In this document: positions 47,848 through 55,235 of the stretch, piece by piece
How the letters are laid out: each line of letters starts with the position of its first letter
Position numbering within the stretch: position 1 is the stretch's first letter
Origin: Herbidospora sakaeratensis
Lineage (GTDB): Bacteria; Actinomycetota; Actinomycetes; Streptosporangiales; Streptosporangiaceae
Reading direction: 5' to 3'
Assembly (NCBI RefSeq): GCF_001570525.1
Contig: NZ_BBXC01000021.1
Span: 62,001 to 126,000 of the forward strand
DNA length: 64,000 nucleotides
Notes under the pieces: generated by a model
Databases searched by the model: none
Seen by the model: the letters and a program-made list of their open reading frames with translations, nothing else
What the model was told of the DNA's origin: nothing
Translations under genes and position numbers: made by a program

Positions 47848-48291
47848 TCAGCGGCCGGGCAGGCGGGTGGTGATCTCCTGGAGGTACCAGCCGTTTCCGT
47901 CGGGGTCGTCGAAGGACAGGAACGAGCCGTAGGTCGCGCGGTCGGGGGCCGGGCCGGACACCCGGGCCTGGCCGCCGCCGTGGTGGAAGACGCCGCCCTC
48001 GTCGTGGAAGACTTCGCTCGGGTCGGCTCCCCGGTCGGCCAGTTCGGCCCGGGCGGCCTCGATGTCGTCGACGATCAGGTGCAGGCCGCGTGCCGAGCCG
48101 GGCGGCGCCGAGGTGACGCCGGTGCCGAAGATGATCGAGCAGGGCGAGCCCGGCGGGGTGAACTGGACGACGCGGAAGTCGTCTCCCGTGGCGAGGTCGG
48201 CGTCTTCGCGCCAGCCCAGCGAGCTGTAGAACTTCTTGGCCCGGTCGACGTCGGCGACGGGCAGGACGACGACTTCGAGTCTCATGTCCAT
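47848..48291 (-). CDS. VOC (glyoxalase/bleomycin-resistance) superfamily protein
   Basis: 147 residues. Two beta-alpha-beta-beta-beta modules: RLEVVVLPVADVDRAKKFYSSLGWRED followed by VVQFTPPGSPCSIIFGTG, then ARGLHLIVDDIEAARAELADRG with the YGSFLSFDDPDGNGWYLQEI end, where the metal-site Glu lies. VOC proteins are metal-dependent lyases, isomerases, dioxygenases or drug-binding proteins. ATG 48291 is 1 nt from the AlkB stop, so the two form one operon, probably under the SOS box upstream of alkB. Confidence 0.85.
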   Translation of the reverse strand: MDMRLEVVVLPVADVDRAKKFYSSLGWREDADLATGDDFRVVQFTPPGSPCSIIFGTGVTSAPPGSARGLHLIVDDIEAARAELADRGADPSEVFHDEGGVFHHGGGQARVSGPAPDRATYGSFLSFDDPDGNGWYLQEITTRLPGR

Positions 48292-48292
48292 G

Positions 48293-48925
48293 TCAGCGGA
48301 CTCCTCTCACCCGGAACTGGATGCTGATGCGCGGGCCCAGCGCCTTCGCCGACTTCGGGATGGCGTGTTCCCACGTGCGCTGGCAGCTGCCGCCCATCAC
48401 GATCAGGTCGCCGTGGCCCAGGTCGTGGCGGATGGTCGGGCCGCCGCCCATCGGGCGCAGCAGCAGCGCCCTCGGGGTGCCGACCGAGACGATCGCGACC
48501 ATCGTGTCCTCGGTCGAGCTCCTGCCGATGCGGTCGCCGTGCCAGGCGACGCTGTCGCGGCCGTCGCGGTAGAGGCACAGGCCGGCCGTGCGGAACGGCT
48601 CGCCGAGCTCCTCGCGATAGTGGTCGTCGAGCATCGCCTTGGCCTGGTCGAGCAGCGGGTCGGGCAGGGGCTCGCCCTCCTCGTAGAAGGCGAGCAACCG
48701 GGGGACGTCGACGACGTTGTCGTACATGCGGCGGCGCTCCGCGCGCCAGGGGACGGTGTCGGCGAGGCGGGTGAAGAGGGCGTCGGCCCCGGAGATCCAG
48801 CCGGGGCGGACGTCGATCCAGGCGCCGTCAGACAGAAGGGTGCGGTGGACGTGGCCGCCGAGCGGCCCCGGCCCTTCGTGGTCGGCCGTCGCGTCGAGCA
48901 GCGACGGCTGGAACACAACGCTCAT
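48293..48925 (-). CDS. alkB: AlkB-like Fe(II)/2-oxoglutarate dioxygenase
   Basis: 210 residues. The AlkB-type double-stranded beta helix is clear: the metal triad HxD in SVAWHGDRIG, the distal His in QRTWEHAIPK, and the 2-oxoglutarate-binding Arg in ISIQFRVR. AlkB enzymes oxidatively remove alkyl groups from DNA or RNA bases. ATG 48925 follows a LexA-type box (48940-48955) by about 15 nt with a -10-like TAGCCT in between, giving a short or absent leader. Induction by DNA damage is therefore probable. The VOC gene lies in the same transcript. Confidence 0.9.
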   Translation of the reverse strand: MSVVFQPSLLDATADHEGPGPLGGHVHRTLLSDGAWIDVRPGWISGADALFTRLADTVPWRAERRRMYDNVVDVPRLLAFYEEGEPLPDPLLDQAKAMLDDHYREELGEPFRTAGLCLYRDGRDSVAWHGDRIGRSSTEDTMVAIVSVGTPRALLLRPMGGGPTIRHDLGHGDLIVMGGSCQRTWEHAIPKSAKALGPRISIQFRVRGVR

Positions 48926-48939
48926 AACTCATCAGGCTA

Positions 48940-48955
48940 TCAAACACCTGTTCGA
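48940..48955 (-). promoter_or_regulatory. LexA-type SOS box upstream of alkB
   Basis: Read on the minus strand the site is TCGAACAGGTGTTTGA, matching the mycobacterial/Bacillus-type SOS box TCGAAC-N4-GTTCGA in all but one position (T for C) and the degenerate CGAACRNRYGTTYG in full. It is centred about 23 bp upstream of the ATG. Confidence 0.75.
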
Positions 48956-49537
48956 TCATGAGGAAAGCCCGCAGGTGGCGGCCAGGTCGGCCGGAAGCGG
49001 GTAGGGGCGCTCCGCCGGGAGCTCGGCCGCGCGGGCGCCGGGGTCGAGCGTCCGGAGCCGGTGGGCGAGGGCGGTCACGTCGTCGATGCCGACGATCCAC
49101 TCGTCCACGTAGCGGTCGACCGCCTCGCGCGACAGGCCCATCTGGAGCGAGCGGTGCGGCAGCGCGTGCAGGGCGGGCGAGCGCTCCGGGTCCCACTGGA
49201 TCCTGACCGGCCGGTGCCGGGTCGCCGTCCAGGCCGCCCGGTCGGGGTGCACGGCCGAATCGAAGTGGCTGAGCCCCGAATGGGCCAGCGCCCACTCGAA
49301 GCCCTCCCGGGTGATCCGGATGGCGAGCACCCGCTCCTGACCGGGCTTGGTCGCCCAGCCGGAGCGGTACATCATCCACAGGAACGACGGCTTCACCCAG
49401 GTCATCCGGTTCCGGTGGTAGGTGGGCGCGAACCGGCCGTGGGCGGCGGCGTACTCGCCGATCTCCGGGTTGTACGCCTGGTAGACGGTGATCGTGTGCT
49501 CGTCGTGGCGGGCCCGGATCTGGCGCAGGGGGATCAT
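48956..49537 (-). CDS. DUF4291 family protein
   Basis: 193 residues. It carries DUF4291 features: IRARHDEHTITVYQAYNPEIGEYAAAHGRF at the start, then YHRNRMTWVKPSFLWMMYRSGWATKPGQERVLAIRI and RPVRIQWDPERSPALHALPHRSLQMGL. The family is widespread but has no known activity. ATG 49537 follows the upstream racemase stop by 12 bp, so it may belong to that operon; the alkB SOS box overlaps the region just after its stop. Confidence 0.85.
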   Translation of the reverse strand: MIPLRQIRARHDEHTITVYQAYNPEIGEYAAAHGRFAPTYHRNRMTWVKPSFLWMMYRSGWATKPGQERVLAIRITREGFEWALAHSGLSHFDSAVHPDRAAWTATRHRPVRIQWDPERSPALHALPHRSLQMGLSREAVDRYVDEWIVGIDDVTALAHRLRTLDPGARAAELPAERPYPLPADLAATCGLSS

Positions 49538-49549
49538 GCGGCCGAGTCT

Positions 49550-50269
49550 TCAGATCGGATCTCCGGCCCGCAATCGGAAATCGCGCAGCAGGCCGGCGTA
49601 GGGCTTGGGCGGGGGAGCGGCGTACTCGCCCCTTCTGCTGGTGGTGAGGCCGAGCCGGACGAGCGACTCGGCCAGCGTCACCGCCGCCCGGACCCCGTCG
49701 ATGACCGGGGCGTCGATCCGGCGCGCGATCTTCTCCGTGTACGCCCCCATCCCCGCGCACCCGAGCACGATCGCCTCCGAGCGGTCGTGCCGGAGAGCGG
49801 CCCCGGCGACCTCGGCGACCAGGTCGCACGCCGTGTCGTCGAGGTCGAGGACCGGGATCTCGCAGGCGTGCACGCCCCGGCACGCCGCCGCGCAGCCGTA
49901 GCGGCCGGCCAGGTCCACGGCCCGCTGTACGGTCCGGCCCAGGGTCGTGACCACGCTGAAGCTGCGGCTGACCAGGGTGGCGACGTGCATGGCGGCCTCG
50001 GCCACGCCGACCACCGGGCCGTCGGCGACCTCGCGGGCGGCGTCCAGGCCGGGATCGCCGAAGCAGGCGATCACGTAGGCGTCGGCGCCGTGCAGTTCGG
50101 TCAGGATGCCGGGCACGGCCAGCGCCTCGTCGTAGTGGCTCTCGATCGAGGCCGGGCCCATGGCGGGGCTGACCGCGGTGACGTGGTCCGCCACCTCCCG
50201 GGCGCACGCGCCGATGACCTCGGTCATGTCCCGGGAGGTGTTGGGGTTGATCACCTTGACGTGGATCAC
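49550..50269 (-). CDS. Asp/Glu/hydantoin racemase family protein
   Basis: 239 residues with the HyuE-like pattern: VKVINPNTSRDMTEVIG at the start, AYVIACFGDPGLDAAREVADGPVVGVAEAA with the first catalytic-type Cys, and AIVLGCAGMGAYT with the second. These enzymes racemise hydantoins, allantoin or related amino acid derivatives by a two-Cys mechanism. GTG 50269 overlaps the permease stop (GTGA). With the NCS1 permease and the XRE-cupin regulator this suggests uptake and use of a hydantoin- or allantoin-like compound, though no hydantoinase or carbamoylase is present. Confidence 0.85.
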   Translation of the reverse strand: MIHVKVINPNTSRDMTEVIGACAREVADHVTAVSPAMGPASIESHYDEALAVPGILTELHGADAYVIACFGDPGLDAAREVADGPVVGVAEAAMHVATLVSRSFSVVTTLGRTVQRAVDLAGRYGCAAACRGVHACEIPVLDLDDTACDLVAEVAGAALRHDRSEAIVLGCAGMGAYTEKIARRIDAPVIDGVRAAVTLAESLVRLGLTTSRRGEYAAPPPKPYAGLLRDFRLRAGDPI

Positions 50270-51720
50270 ACGTGGATCCGGGGGTTGCGCCGCTCGAACA
50301 CGATGAAGGCCACGAAGCCGAGCCCGCATCCGATGAACCACGAGTAGTCGGCGATCCACAGGCCCGACCCGATCAGCTTCGGCACGATCACCGACGCGAT
50401 GGCCGGGAGCCCGCTCGCCAGCATCGCGTAGATCGCGTTCGGGTTGTAGCCGCCGCTGAAGAAGTAGCGGCCGGTCGGCGACATGGTGAACATCGCGTCG
50501 ACGTCCACGAACTGCTTGCTGATCACGTAGTAGCCGGCGATCAGGATGCCGAACAGCGGCCCGATCAGCGCGCCCAGCACGCCGAGCGTGTAGTGGATGG
50601 CGTCGGGGTTGCTGTACCAGTTCCAGGGGGTGAGCAGCACCGACCCGACCGCGGCGATCATGCCGCCCATCCGCCAGGAGATCTTCTGCGGCGACACGTT
50701 GGAGAAGTCGAACGCCGGTGAGATGAAGTTGGCCACGATGTTGATGCCGATCGTGGCGATGACGAAGGTCAGCCCGCCGAGCAGGATCGCGAACGGCGTG
50801 TCGATGCGCTCGACCGTGTGGATCGGGTCGGTGATTAGCTCGCCGAACACCGGCACGGTCGCCGAGGCGGTGATGACGGTCAGGATCGAGAAGAACAGGA
50901 AGTTCACCGGGAGCCCGAGCAGGTTGCCCCGCTTGACGGCGTCGAACGAGCGGCCGTACCGGGAGAAGTCGCCGAAGTTCAGCATCGGCCCCGAGAAGTA
51001 CGACACCACCAGCGCGATCGCGCCCAGCATGACCGGGATCGACTCGGCGAACCCGAGGCTCTCGCCCGCGCTCAGGTCGAGCGAGATGTTCTCCCACCCG
51101 GCCTCGCTGACCAGGTAGACGGCCAGGACGACCATGACGACGTACACGGCGGGACCGGCCCAGTCGATGAACCGGCGGATCGCCTCCATGCCCTTCCAGA
51201 ACACGGCGGCCTGGGCGACCCAGAGGATGGCGTAGCAGATGTACCCGAGCGGCGACAGGCCCAGGAAGGTCGTCTCGTTGAGGGAGGCCGTCGACGGCCA
51301 GAACTTGAGGAAGATGATCAGGAGCGACTGGGAGGCGAGGTAGGTCTGCACTCCGTACCAGGCGATGGCGATGGCGCCGCGCACGATCGCGGGGATGTTC
51401 GCGCCGAGCACCCCGAAGATCGCCCGGTTGATGACCGGATAGGGCACGCCCGTGACCTGGCTGGGCTTGGCGACCAGGTTGCAGAACACCTGGACGATCA
51501 CGATGCCGACGAGCAGGGCGAGCAGCACCTGCCACGACGCGAGGCCGAGCGCGAACAGCGAGCCGGCGGTGACGTAACCGCCGACGCTGTGCACGTCGGA
51601 CATCCAGAAGGCGAAGATGTTGTAGGACGACCAGGTCTGCTGCTTCAGCGGAGCGAGGTCCTCGTTGGCGAGGCGCGGATCGTAGCCGGGTTTGATGAGG
51701 CCTGTTTGCACGTCGGTCAT
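50266..51720 (-). CDS. NCS1-family nucleobase/hydantoin permease
   Basis: 484 residues with twelve membrane segments. NCS1 features include the start LANEDLAPLKQQTWSSYNIFAFWMSDVHSVGGYVTAG, the WYGVQTYLASQS stretch in the third helix, and FSGPMLNFGDFSRYGRS in the sixth-seventh region, as in the hydantoin transporter Mhp1 and PucI. These are Na+- or H+-coupled importers of hydantoins, allantoin, cytosine or purines. ATG 51720 is about 28 bp from a palindrome likely bound by the divergent XRE-cupin regulator. The racemase gene overlaps its stop. Confidence 0.9.
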   Translation of the reverse strand: MTDVQTGLIKPGYDPRLANEDLAPLKQQTWSSYNIFAFWMSDVHSVGGYVTAGSLFALGLASWQVLLALLVGIVIVQVFCNLVAKPSQVTGVPYPVINRAIFGVLGANIPAIVRGAIAIAWYGVQTYLASQSLLIIFLKFWPSTASLNETTFLGLSPLGYICYAILWVAQAAVFWKGMEAIRRFIDWAGPAVYVVMVVLAVYLVSEAGWENISLDLSAGESLGFAESIPVMLGAIALVVSYFSGPMLNFGDFSRYGRSFDAVKRGNLLGLPVNFLFFSILTVITASATVPVFGELITDPIHTVERIDTPFAILLGGLTFVIATIGINIVANFISPAFDFSNVSPQKISWRMGGMIAAVGSVLLTPWNWYSNPDAIHYTLGVLGALIGPLFGILIAGYYVISKQFVDVDAMFTMSPTGRYFFSGGYNPNAIYAMLASGLPAIASVIVPKLIGSGLWIADYSWFIGCGLGFVAFIVFERRNPRIHV

Positions 51721-51747
51721 CGCGGCTTCCTCGGGGGGTATCCTGAT

Positions 51748-51765
51748 GTTAAGTAATCACTTAAC
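51748..51765. promoter_or_regulatory. Operator between the NCS1 and XRE-cupin genes
   Basis: GTTAAGT-AATC-ACTTAAC is a perfect 7+4+7 inverted repeat, unusually AT-rich for this genome, centred in the divergent promoter region. Confidence 0.75.
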
Positions 51766-51816
51766 GCTCGACCCGTTTCGCCGCTGTTAACCCGACGTGA
51801 CATTCGGTAAGGAGCC

Positions 51817-52389
51817 ATGGACGCCGAGGCCCTCGGAACCGAACAGCTCGGGGCCCGGCTGCGTGAGCTGCGCGAGCGGTCCGGGTTGTCGCTGCGCGCC
51901 GTCGCCAGGGAGCTCGGCATCTCGCCGTCGGCCGTCTCGCAGCTCGAACGCGGCCTCATGCGCCCGTCGGTGTCCCGCCTGATCGCCTACGTGACCGCGA
52001 TCGGCGTCCCGCTCGCGGAGGTGTTCGACCCCGCCGACGTCGAACCGGTGGCCTTCGCCGTACGGCGGGCCGGGGAGGTCGCGCCCCTCCTGCTCGACGG
52101 CGGCATCACGTTCCGGCGGTTGTCGCCCTCGCCCACCCCCGACGTCGAGTTCTTCGAGTCGACCTATCCGCCGCTGTCGGTCTCCAACGCCCACGGGCAG
52201 TTCCTCAAGCACGACGGCTACGAGGTCGGCACCGTCACCGCCGGGGAGCTCACCGTCGAGTTCGAGTCGGAGACCGTGACCCTCGGCCCCGGCGACTCGG
52301 TCACCTTCCCGTGCGACCGCCCCCACCTGATCGGCAACCGCTCGGCCGAGGTCACCGCCGTGGCGACGTGGCTGATCGTGCACCGCTGA
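51817..52389 (+). CDS. XRE-family regulator with cupin sensor domain
   Basis: 190 residues: an N-terminal Cro/CI helix-turn-helix (LRELRERSGLSLRAVARELGISPSAVSQLERGLMRPSVSRL) and a C-terminal cupin (HDGYEVGTVTAGELTVEFESETVTLGPGDSVTFPCDRPHLIGN). Such HTH-cupin proteins often regulate amine or nucleobase catabolism and sense the ligand in the barrel. It is divergent from the NCS1-racemase operon with the GTTAAGT palindrome between them and most likely controls it. AAGGAG precedes the ATG at 51817. Confidence 0.88.
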   Translation: MDAEALGTEQLGARLRELRERSGLSLRAVARELGISPSAVSQLERGLMRPSVSRLIAYVTAIGVPLAEVFDPADVEPVAFAVRRAGEVAPLLLDGGITFRRLSPSPTPDVEFFESTYPPLSVSNAHGQFLKHDGYEVGTVTAGELTVEFESETVTLGPGDSVTFPCDRPHLIGNRSAEVTAVATWLIVHR

Positions 52390-52390
52390 G

Positions 52391-52420
52391 AACCTTTTCC
52401 CGCGCGGGCCGGTAGCAGGG
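52391..52420 (+). promoter_or_regulatory. ECF-type promoter of the first surface paralogue
   Basis: AACCTT (52391-52396), 14 bp, then GGTAGCAGGG (52411-52420), with the ATG 2 nt later. The same AACCTT-N14-GGTANCAGGG layout is found at 54550-54579 before the paralogous gene. Confidence 0.7.
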
Positions 52421-52422
52421 GT

Positions 52423-53157
52423 ATGACACGACGAATTCTGGCCGCCCTGGCGGTCGTCGCCGCGGTGTTCCTCCCGGCCGTTCCCGCGAACGCCGGGGCG
52501 TGGGCGGTGACGGAACTCGACACGTTCCCCCAGACGATCGAGCCGGGGGCGACGTACACGATCGGCTACTGGGTGCTCCAGCACGGGACGCACCCCTTCG
52601 AGGGGCCCGCGTCCGAGATGGAGACGGGGCTGCGCCTCACCGACGGGCCGAAGGTGCTCGACTTCCCCGGGACGCGGCTGGCCGAGCCCGCCCACTACGC
52701 CGCCACCATCCAGGTGCCCGAGGGCACGTGGAAGCTCGAAGGCGTGCAGGGCATCTTCGAGCCGTACAACCTCGGCCTGCTCACCGTGCCGGGCGGCCTG
52801 AAGGTCGCGCCCCCGCCGTTCCCGACCAACACCGGCGGCACGGCCACCGACTACTGGGGGCCGGTGAAACCGCCGGGCTTCCCGTGGGACGCCGAGCACG
52901 TCGTGAAGGCGGGCTCCACCGCGATCGCGCCGGCTCCCTCACGCTCGGCCGCCCCCGCCCCCACCCCGGCCCCGGCCGCCGCGGCGGCTCCCGCACCGGC
53001 GGAGCGCGCCGACGAGGGCCTGCCGTGGGGCTGGGCGGTCGGCGGCGTGGCCGTGGGCGCGGTGGCGGCCTTCCTGGCCGGGCGGTTCCGGCGGCGGGGA
53101 CCGGTGCCGACGCCGGCCGGCGACCAGGAGGACACGTTCGTCGTCTCCCGGAACTGA
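52423..53157 (+). CDS. Membrane-anchored surface protein, paralogue 1
   Basis: 244 residues: signal peptide (MTRRILAALAVVAAVFLPAVPANA), a ~125-residue beta-rich extracytoplasmic domain (VTELDTFPQTIEPGATYTIGYWVLQHGTHPFEG ... AHYAATIQVPEGTWKLEGVQG ... LGLLTVPGGLKV), a Pro/Ala/Ser-rich wall linker and a C-terminal membrane helix with a basic stop, ending DQEDTFVVSRN. The type I topology is clear; the domain is not one I can name. The gene at 54582 is a paralogue with the same plan, and both share an identical promoter layout and flank an ECF sigma gene. The role is presumably part of the envelope response run by that sigma. Confidence 0.75.
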   Translation: MTRRILAALAVVAAVFLPAVPANAGAWAVTELDTFPQTIEPGATYTIGYWVLQHGTHPFEGPASEMETGLRLTDGPKVLDFPGTRLAEPAHYAATIQVPEGTWKLEGVQGIFEPYNLGLLTVPGGLKVAPPPFPTNTGGTATDYWGPVKPPGFPWDAEHVVKAGSTAIAPAPSRSAAPAPTPAPAAAAAPAPAERADEGLPWGWAVGGVAVGAVAAFLAGRFRRRGPVPTPAGDQEDTFVVSRN

Positions 53158-53176
53158 CCGGCGCCGGCACCTCAGG

Positions 53177-53953
53177 TCACGGCTTCACGGGCGACGCGGT
53201 GTCGACGGGCTTGGACACCTCGCGGGCCTGCTTGTCCCTGGGCTCCGCCGAGATCTGGTCCTGGGGCGGGGCCTCGACCGTCACGGTCGTGCCGAAGTCG
53301 CTGAACTCCAGCACGTTCGTGTGGCCCTCGCTCAGGAAGGTCACCTCCAGGCGCCTGATCCGGTCCTGGTCGTCGACGTCGACCAGGCCGGAGATCTTGT
53401 CGGGCAGGGTGAAGGCGAACCGGGTGCCGGTCCACCCGTCCCCGGTCGCCGGGCCCTGCTCGGTCACCTCGGTCGCCGCGCGCAGTTTGCGCAGCGCCGC
53501 GGGCGGGTCGAGCGGCATCAGCTTCACCAGCCCGACGTCGGCCGGCGCGTTCGCCAGCTCCTCGTCGGGGCGCGGCCCGGCGAACCACGTCGTCTCGCCG
53601 GGGTCCTTCCCGTACACCGTGTCGCCGACGAAGCGGGTCTCGGCGCCGTCGTTCCTGACGATGACCCCCACCCGCCGCTCGGGGTCGAAGGCCCCGGTGA
53701 AGGTCTTCTCCCCGGACACGGTGTCGATCCGGTAGCTCTCGGCCGACGTCGTGTCGACCGCCGCCGCCACCTGGGCCTCGGCCGACGGCGTCGTCCCCGG
53801 CAGCACCAGGACCACCGCGGTCGCGGCGGCCGCCGCCGCGGCGAGCGGCAACCACATCCGGCGCGGACGGGGGGCGACCGGCGTGAGCCGGATCCCCGGC
53901 GGCCGGTCGGCGCTGGCCTCGGCCAGCAGGGTGCGCAGTTCGTTCTCCGGCAT
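53177..53953 (-). CDS. Membrane-anchored LolA/RseB-like protein next to ECF sigma
   Basis: 258 residues. A short cytoplasmic N-terminus (MPENELRTLLAEASADRPPG), one membrane helix (about residues 33-52) and a ~200-residue extracytoplasmic domain (VAAAVDTTSAESYRIDTVSGEKTFTGAFDPERRVGVIVRNDG ... TGTRFAFTLPDKISGLVDVDDQDRIRRLEVTF) that resembles the lipoprotein-carrier (LolA/RseB) fold. It has no zinc anti-sigma motif (HxxxCxxC). ATG 53953 has GAGGAGG 6 nt upstream; GTG 53980, overlapping the sigma stop, is an alternative. Being encoded directly after the sigma factor, it probably senses the envelope and controls it. Confidence 0.75.
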   Translation of the reverse strand: MPENELRTLLAEASADRPPGIRLTPVAPRPRRMWLPLAAAAAAATAVVLVLPGTTPSAEAQVAAAVDTTSAESYRIDTVSGEKTFTGAFDPERRVGVIVRNDGAETRFVGDTVYGKDPGETTWFAGPRPDEELANAPADVGLVKLMPLDPPAALRKLRAATEVTEQGPATGDGWTGTRFAFTLPDKISGLVDVDDQDRIRRLEVTFLSEGHTNVLEFSDFGTTVTVEAPPQDQISAEPRDKQAREVSKPVDTASPVKP

Positions 53954-53976
53954 CGGAGCCTCCTCGTGTCGATCGT

Positions 53977-54480
53977 TCACCGGAGCACACTCCCTTCGTC
54001 CTCGGTCCGGTTGACCAGCCGCCGCATCGCCTTCAGCCCTCTGTGCACGTGCGCCTTGACGCTGCCGACCGAGCACCCCATGAGCCCGGCCACCTCCGCC
54101 TCGGGGAGGTCGGCGAAGAACCGCAGCACCAGCGCGGTCCGCTGCCGCGCCGGTAACCGCCGCAACGCCGCCCGCACCTCCTCGGCCACCGCCCGCCCCT
54201 CCGACAGGTCGTCGGCCCCGGCCGTGTCGGGCAACTCGGCCCGGGGGATCTCCCGCCGCCACCGGGCCCGCCACCACGACCGATGCGTGTTGACCATGAT
54301 CTTGCGCAGGTACGCGTCGGGCCCGGCCGTGGTGTCGAGCCGGTCCCACACCGCCAGGAGCTTCCCGAGCGAGGTCTGCACGAGATCCTCGGCGGCGTGC
54401 CAGTCGCCGGTGAGCAGCACGGCGGTCCTCAGGTGGTGGTCGCCCCGACGGCGGACGAAGTCCGCGAAATCCGCATCCAC
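53977..54480 (-). CDS. ECF sigma factor, SigE-like family
   Basis: 167 residues. Region 2 (DADFADFVRRRGDHHLRTAVLLTGDWHAAEDLVQTSLGKLLAVWDRL) and region 4 (LRRLPARQRTALVLRFFADLPEAEVAGLMGCSVGSVKAHVHRGLKAMRRL) are both clear; this is the actinobacterial SigE-family type without a C-terminal extension. GTG 54480 has AAGGGAG about 5 nt upstream; earlier starts add a weak stretch. The companion membrane protein follows immediately. The two genes flanking this pair have matching AACCTT-N14-GGTANCAGGG promoters, probably recognised by this sigma, and a related AACCTG-N14-GCGTGTC lies upstream of the sigma gene itself (54541-54515, minus). Confidence 0.9.
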   Translation of the reverse strand: MDADFADFVRRRGDHHLRTAVLLTGDWHAAEDLVQTSLGKLLAVWDRLDTTAGPDAYLRKIMVNTHRSWWRARWRREIPRAELPDTAGADDLSEGRAVAEEVRAALRRLPARQRTALVLRFFADLPEAEVAGLMGCSVGSVKAHVHRGLKAMRRLVNRTEDEGSVLR

Positions 54481-54549
54481 CCGCGCTCCCTTCGTTTCTC
54501 CGGTTGTCAGCCCGGACACGCCGCGAGACCGTCCCCAGGTTGACACCGG

Positions 54550-54579
54550 AACCTTCCGGTCGGAACGCGGGTATCAGGG
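54550..54579 (+). promoter_or_regulatory. ECF-type promoter of the second surface paralogue
   Basis: AACCTT (54550-54555), 14 bp, GGTATCAGGG (54570-54579), ATG at 54582, the same layout and spacing as at 52391. The -35 lies in a small palindrome CCGGAA-CC-TTCCGG (54547-54560). Confidence 0.7.
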
Positions 54580-54581
54580 AC

Positions 54582-55232
54582 ATGATCCGAAGAATCGCCG
54601 TGCTACTGGGCGCGTTGTCCCTCCTGTACGTCCCGCTCCCGGCGACCGCCGGAGGGTTCGCGTCCACCGAACTCGACCCGATCCCCGAGATCCGGCCCGG
54701 CGTCGCCTACACGATCGGCTACTGGGTGCTGGCGCTGGGCACCGAGCCCGTCACCGACGAGGCGTTCGGCGAGACCACCCTCCGCTTCAGCCGCAACGGG
54801 GAGCGCCACGACTTCACGGGCGCCCGGCTCGCCGAGCCCTCCCACTACGCCACCTCGATCATCCTGCCCGCGGGGGAGTGGAAGGTCGAGGCGCTGCTCG
54901 ACTACTACGGGCACGACGACATCGGCACGCTGACCGTGCCGGGCGGCCTGGTGCTCTCGACGCCCGAGTACGAGCCGATGCGGGTGGCCGACATGCCCGA
55001 CCCGTGGGGCGCGATCAAACCGCCGGGCCACCCCTGGGGCACCCCGTTCCGGCCGGTCCCGGGCGTGACCCCGATTCCGACGACCATGCCGGCGGCGGCT
55101 CCCGCAGCTGGACCGGAGACGCCTGGCTGGCCCTACGCGCTGGGCGGGCTCGCGGTGGCCGGCGGCCTGGTGCTGCTGCTCAGAAGAAGGCCCGCCCGCC
55201 GCGAGCCGGAGGAGGTCTTCGTCATCCGCTGA
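54582..55232 (+). CDS. Membrane-anchored surface protein, paralogue 2
   Basis: 216 residues with the same plan as the protein at 52423: signal peptide ending ATAG, the domain TELDPIPEIRPGVAYTIGYWVLALGTEPV ... RLAEPSHYATSIILPAGEWKVEALLD ... IGTLTVPGGLVL, a W-G-A-I-K-P-P-G-H-P-W stretch matching W-G-P-V-K-P-P-G-F-P-W of the first copy, a short Pro/Ala linker and a C-terminal membrane helix. The linker is shorter than in paralogue 1. The promoter has identical geometry to the first, so the two are probably co-regulated by the ECF sigma encoded between them. Function unknown. Confidence 0.75.
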   Translation: MIRRIAVLLGALSLLYVPLPATAGGFASTELDPIPEIRPGVAYTIGYWVLALGTEPVTDEAFGETTLRFSRNGERHDFTGARLAEPSHYATSIILPAGEWKVEALLDYYGHDDIGTLTVPGGLVLSTPEYEPMRVADMPDPWGAIKPPGHPWGTPFRPVPGVTPIPTTMPAAAPAAGPETPGWPYALGGLAVAGGLVLLLRRRPARREPEEVFVIR

Positions 55233-55235
55233 ACG

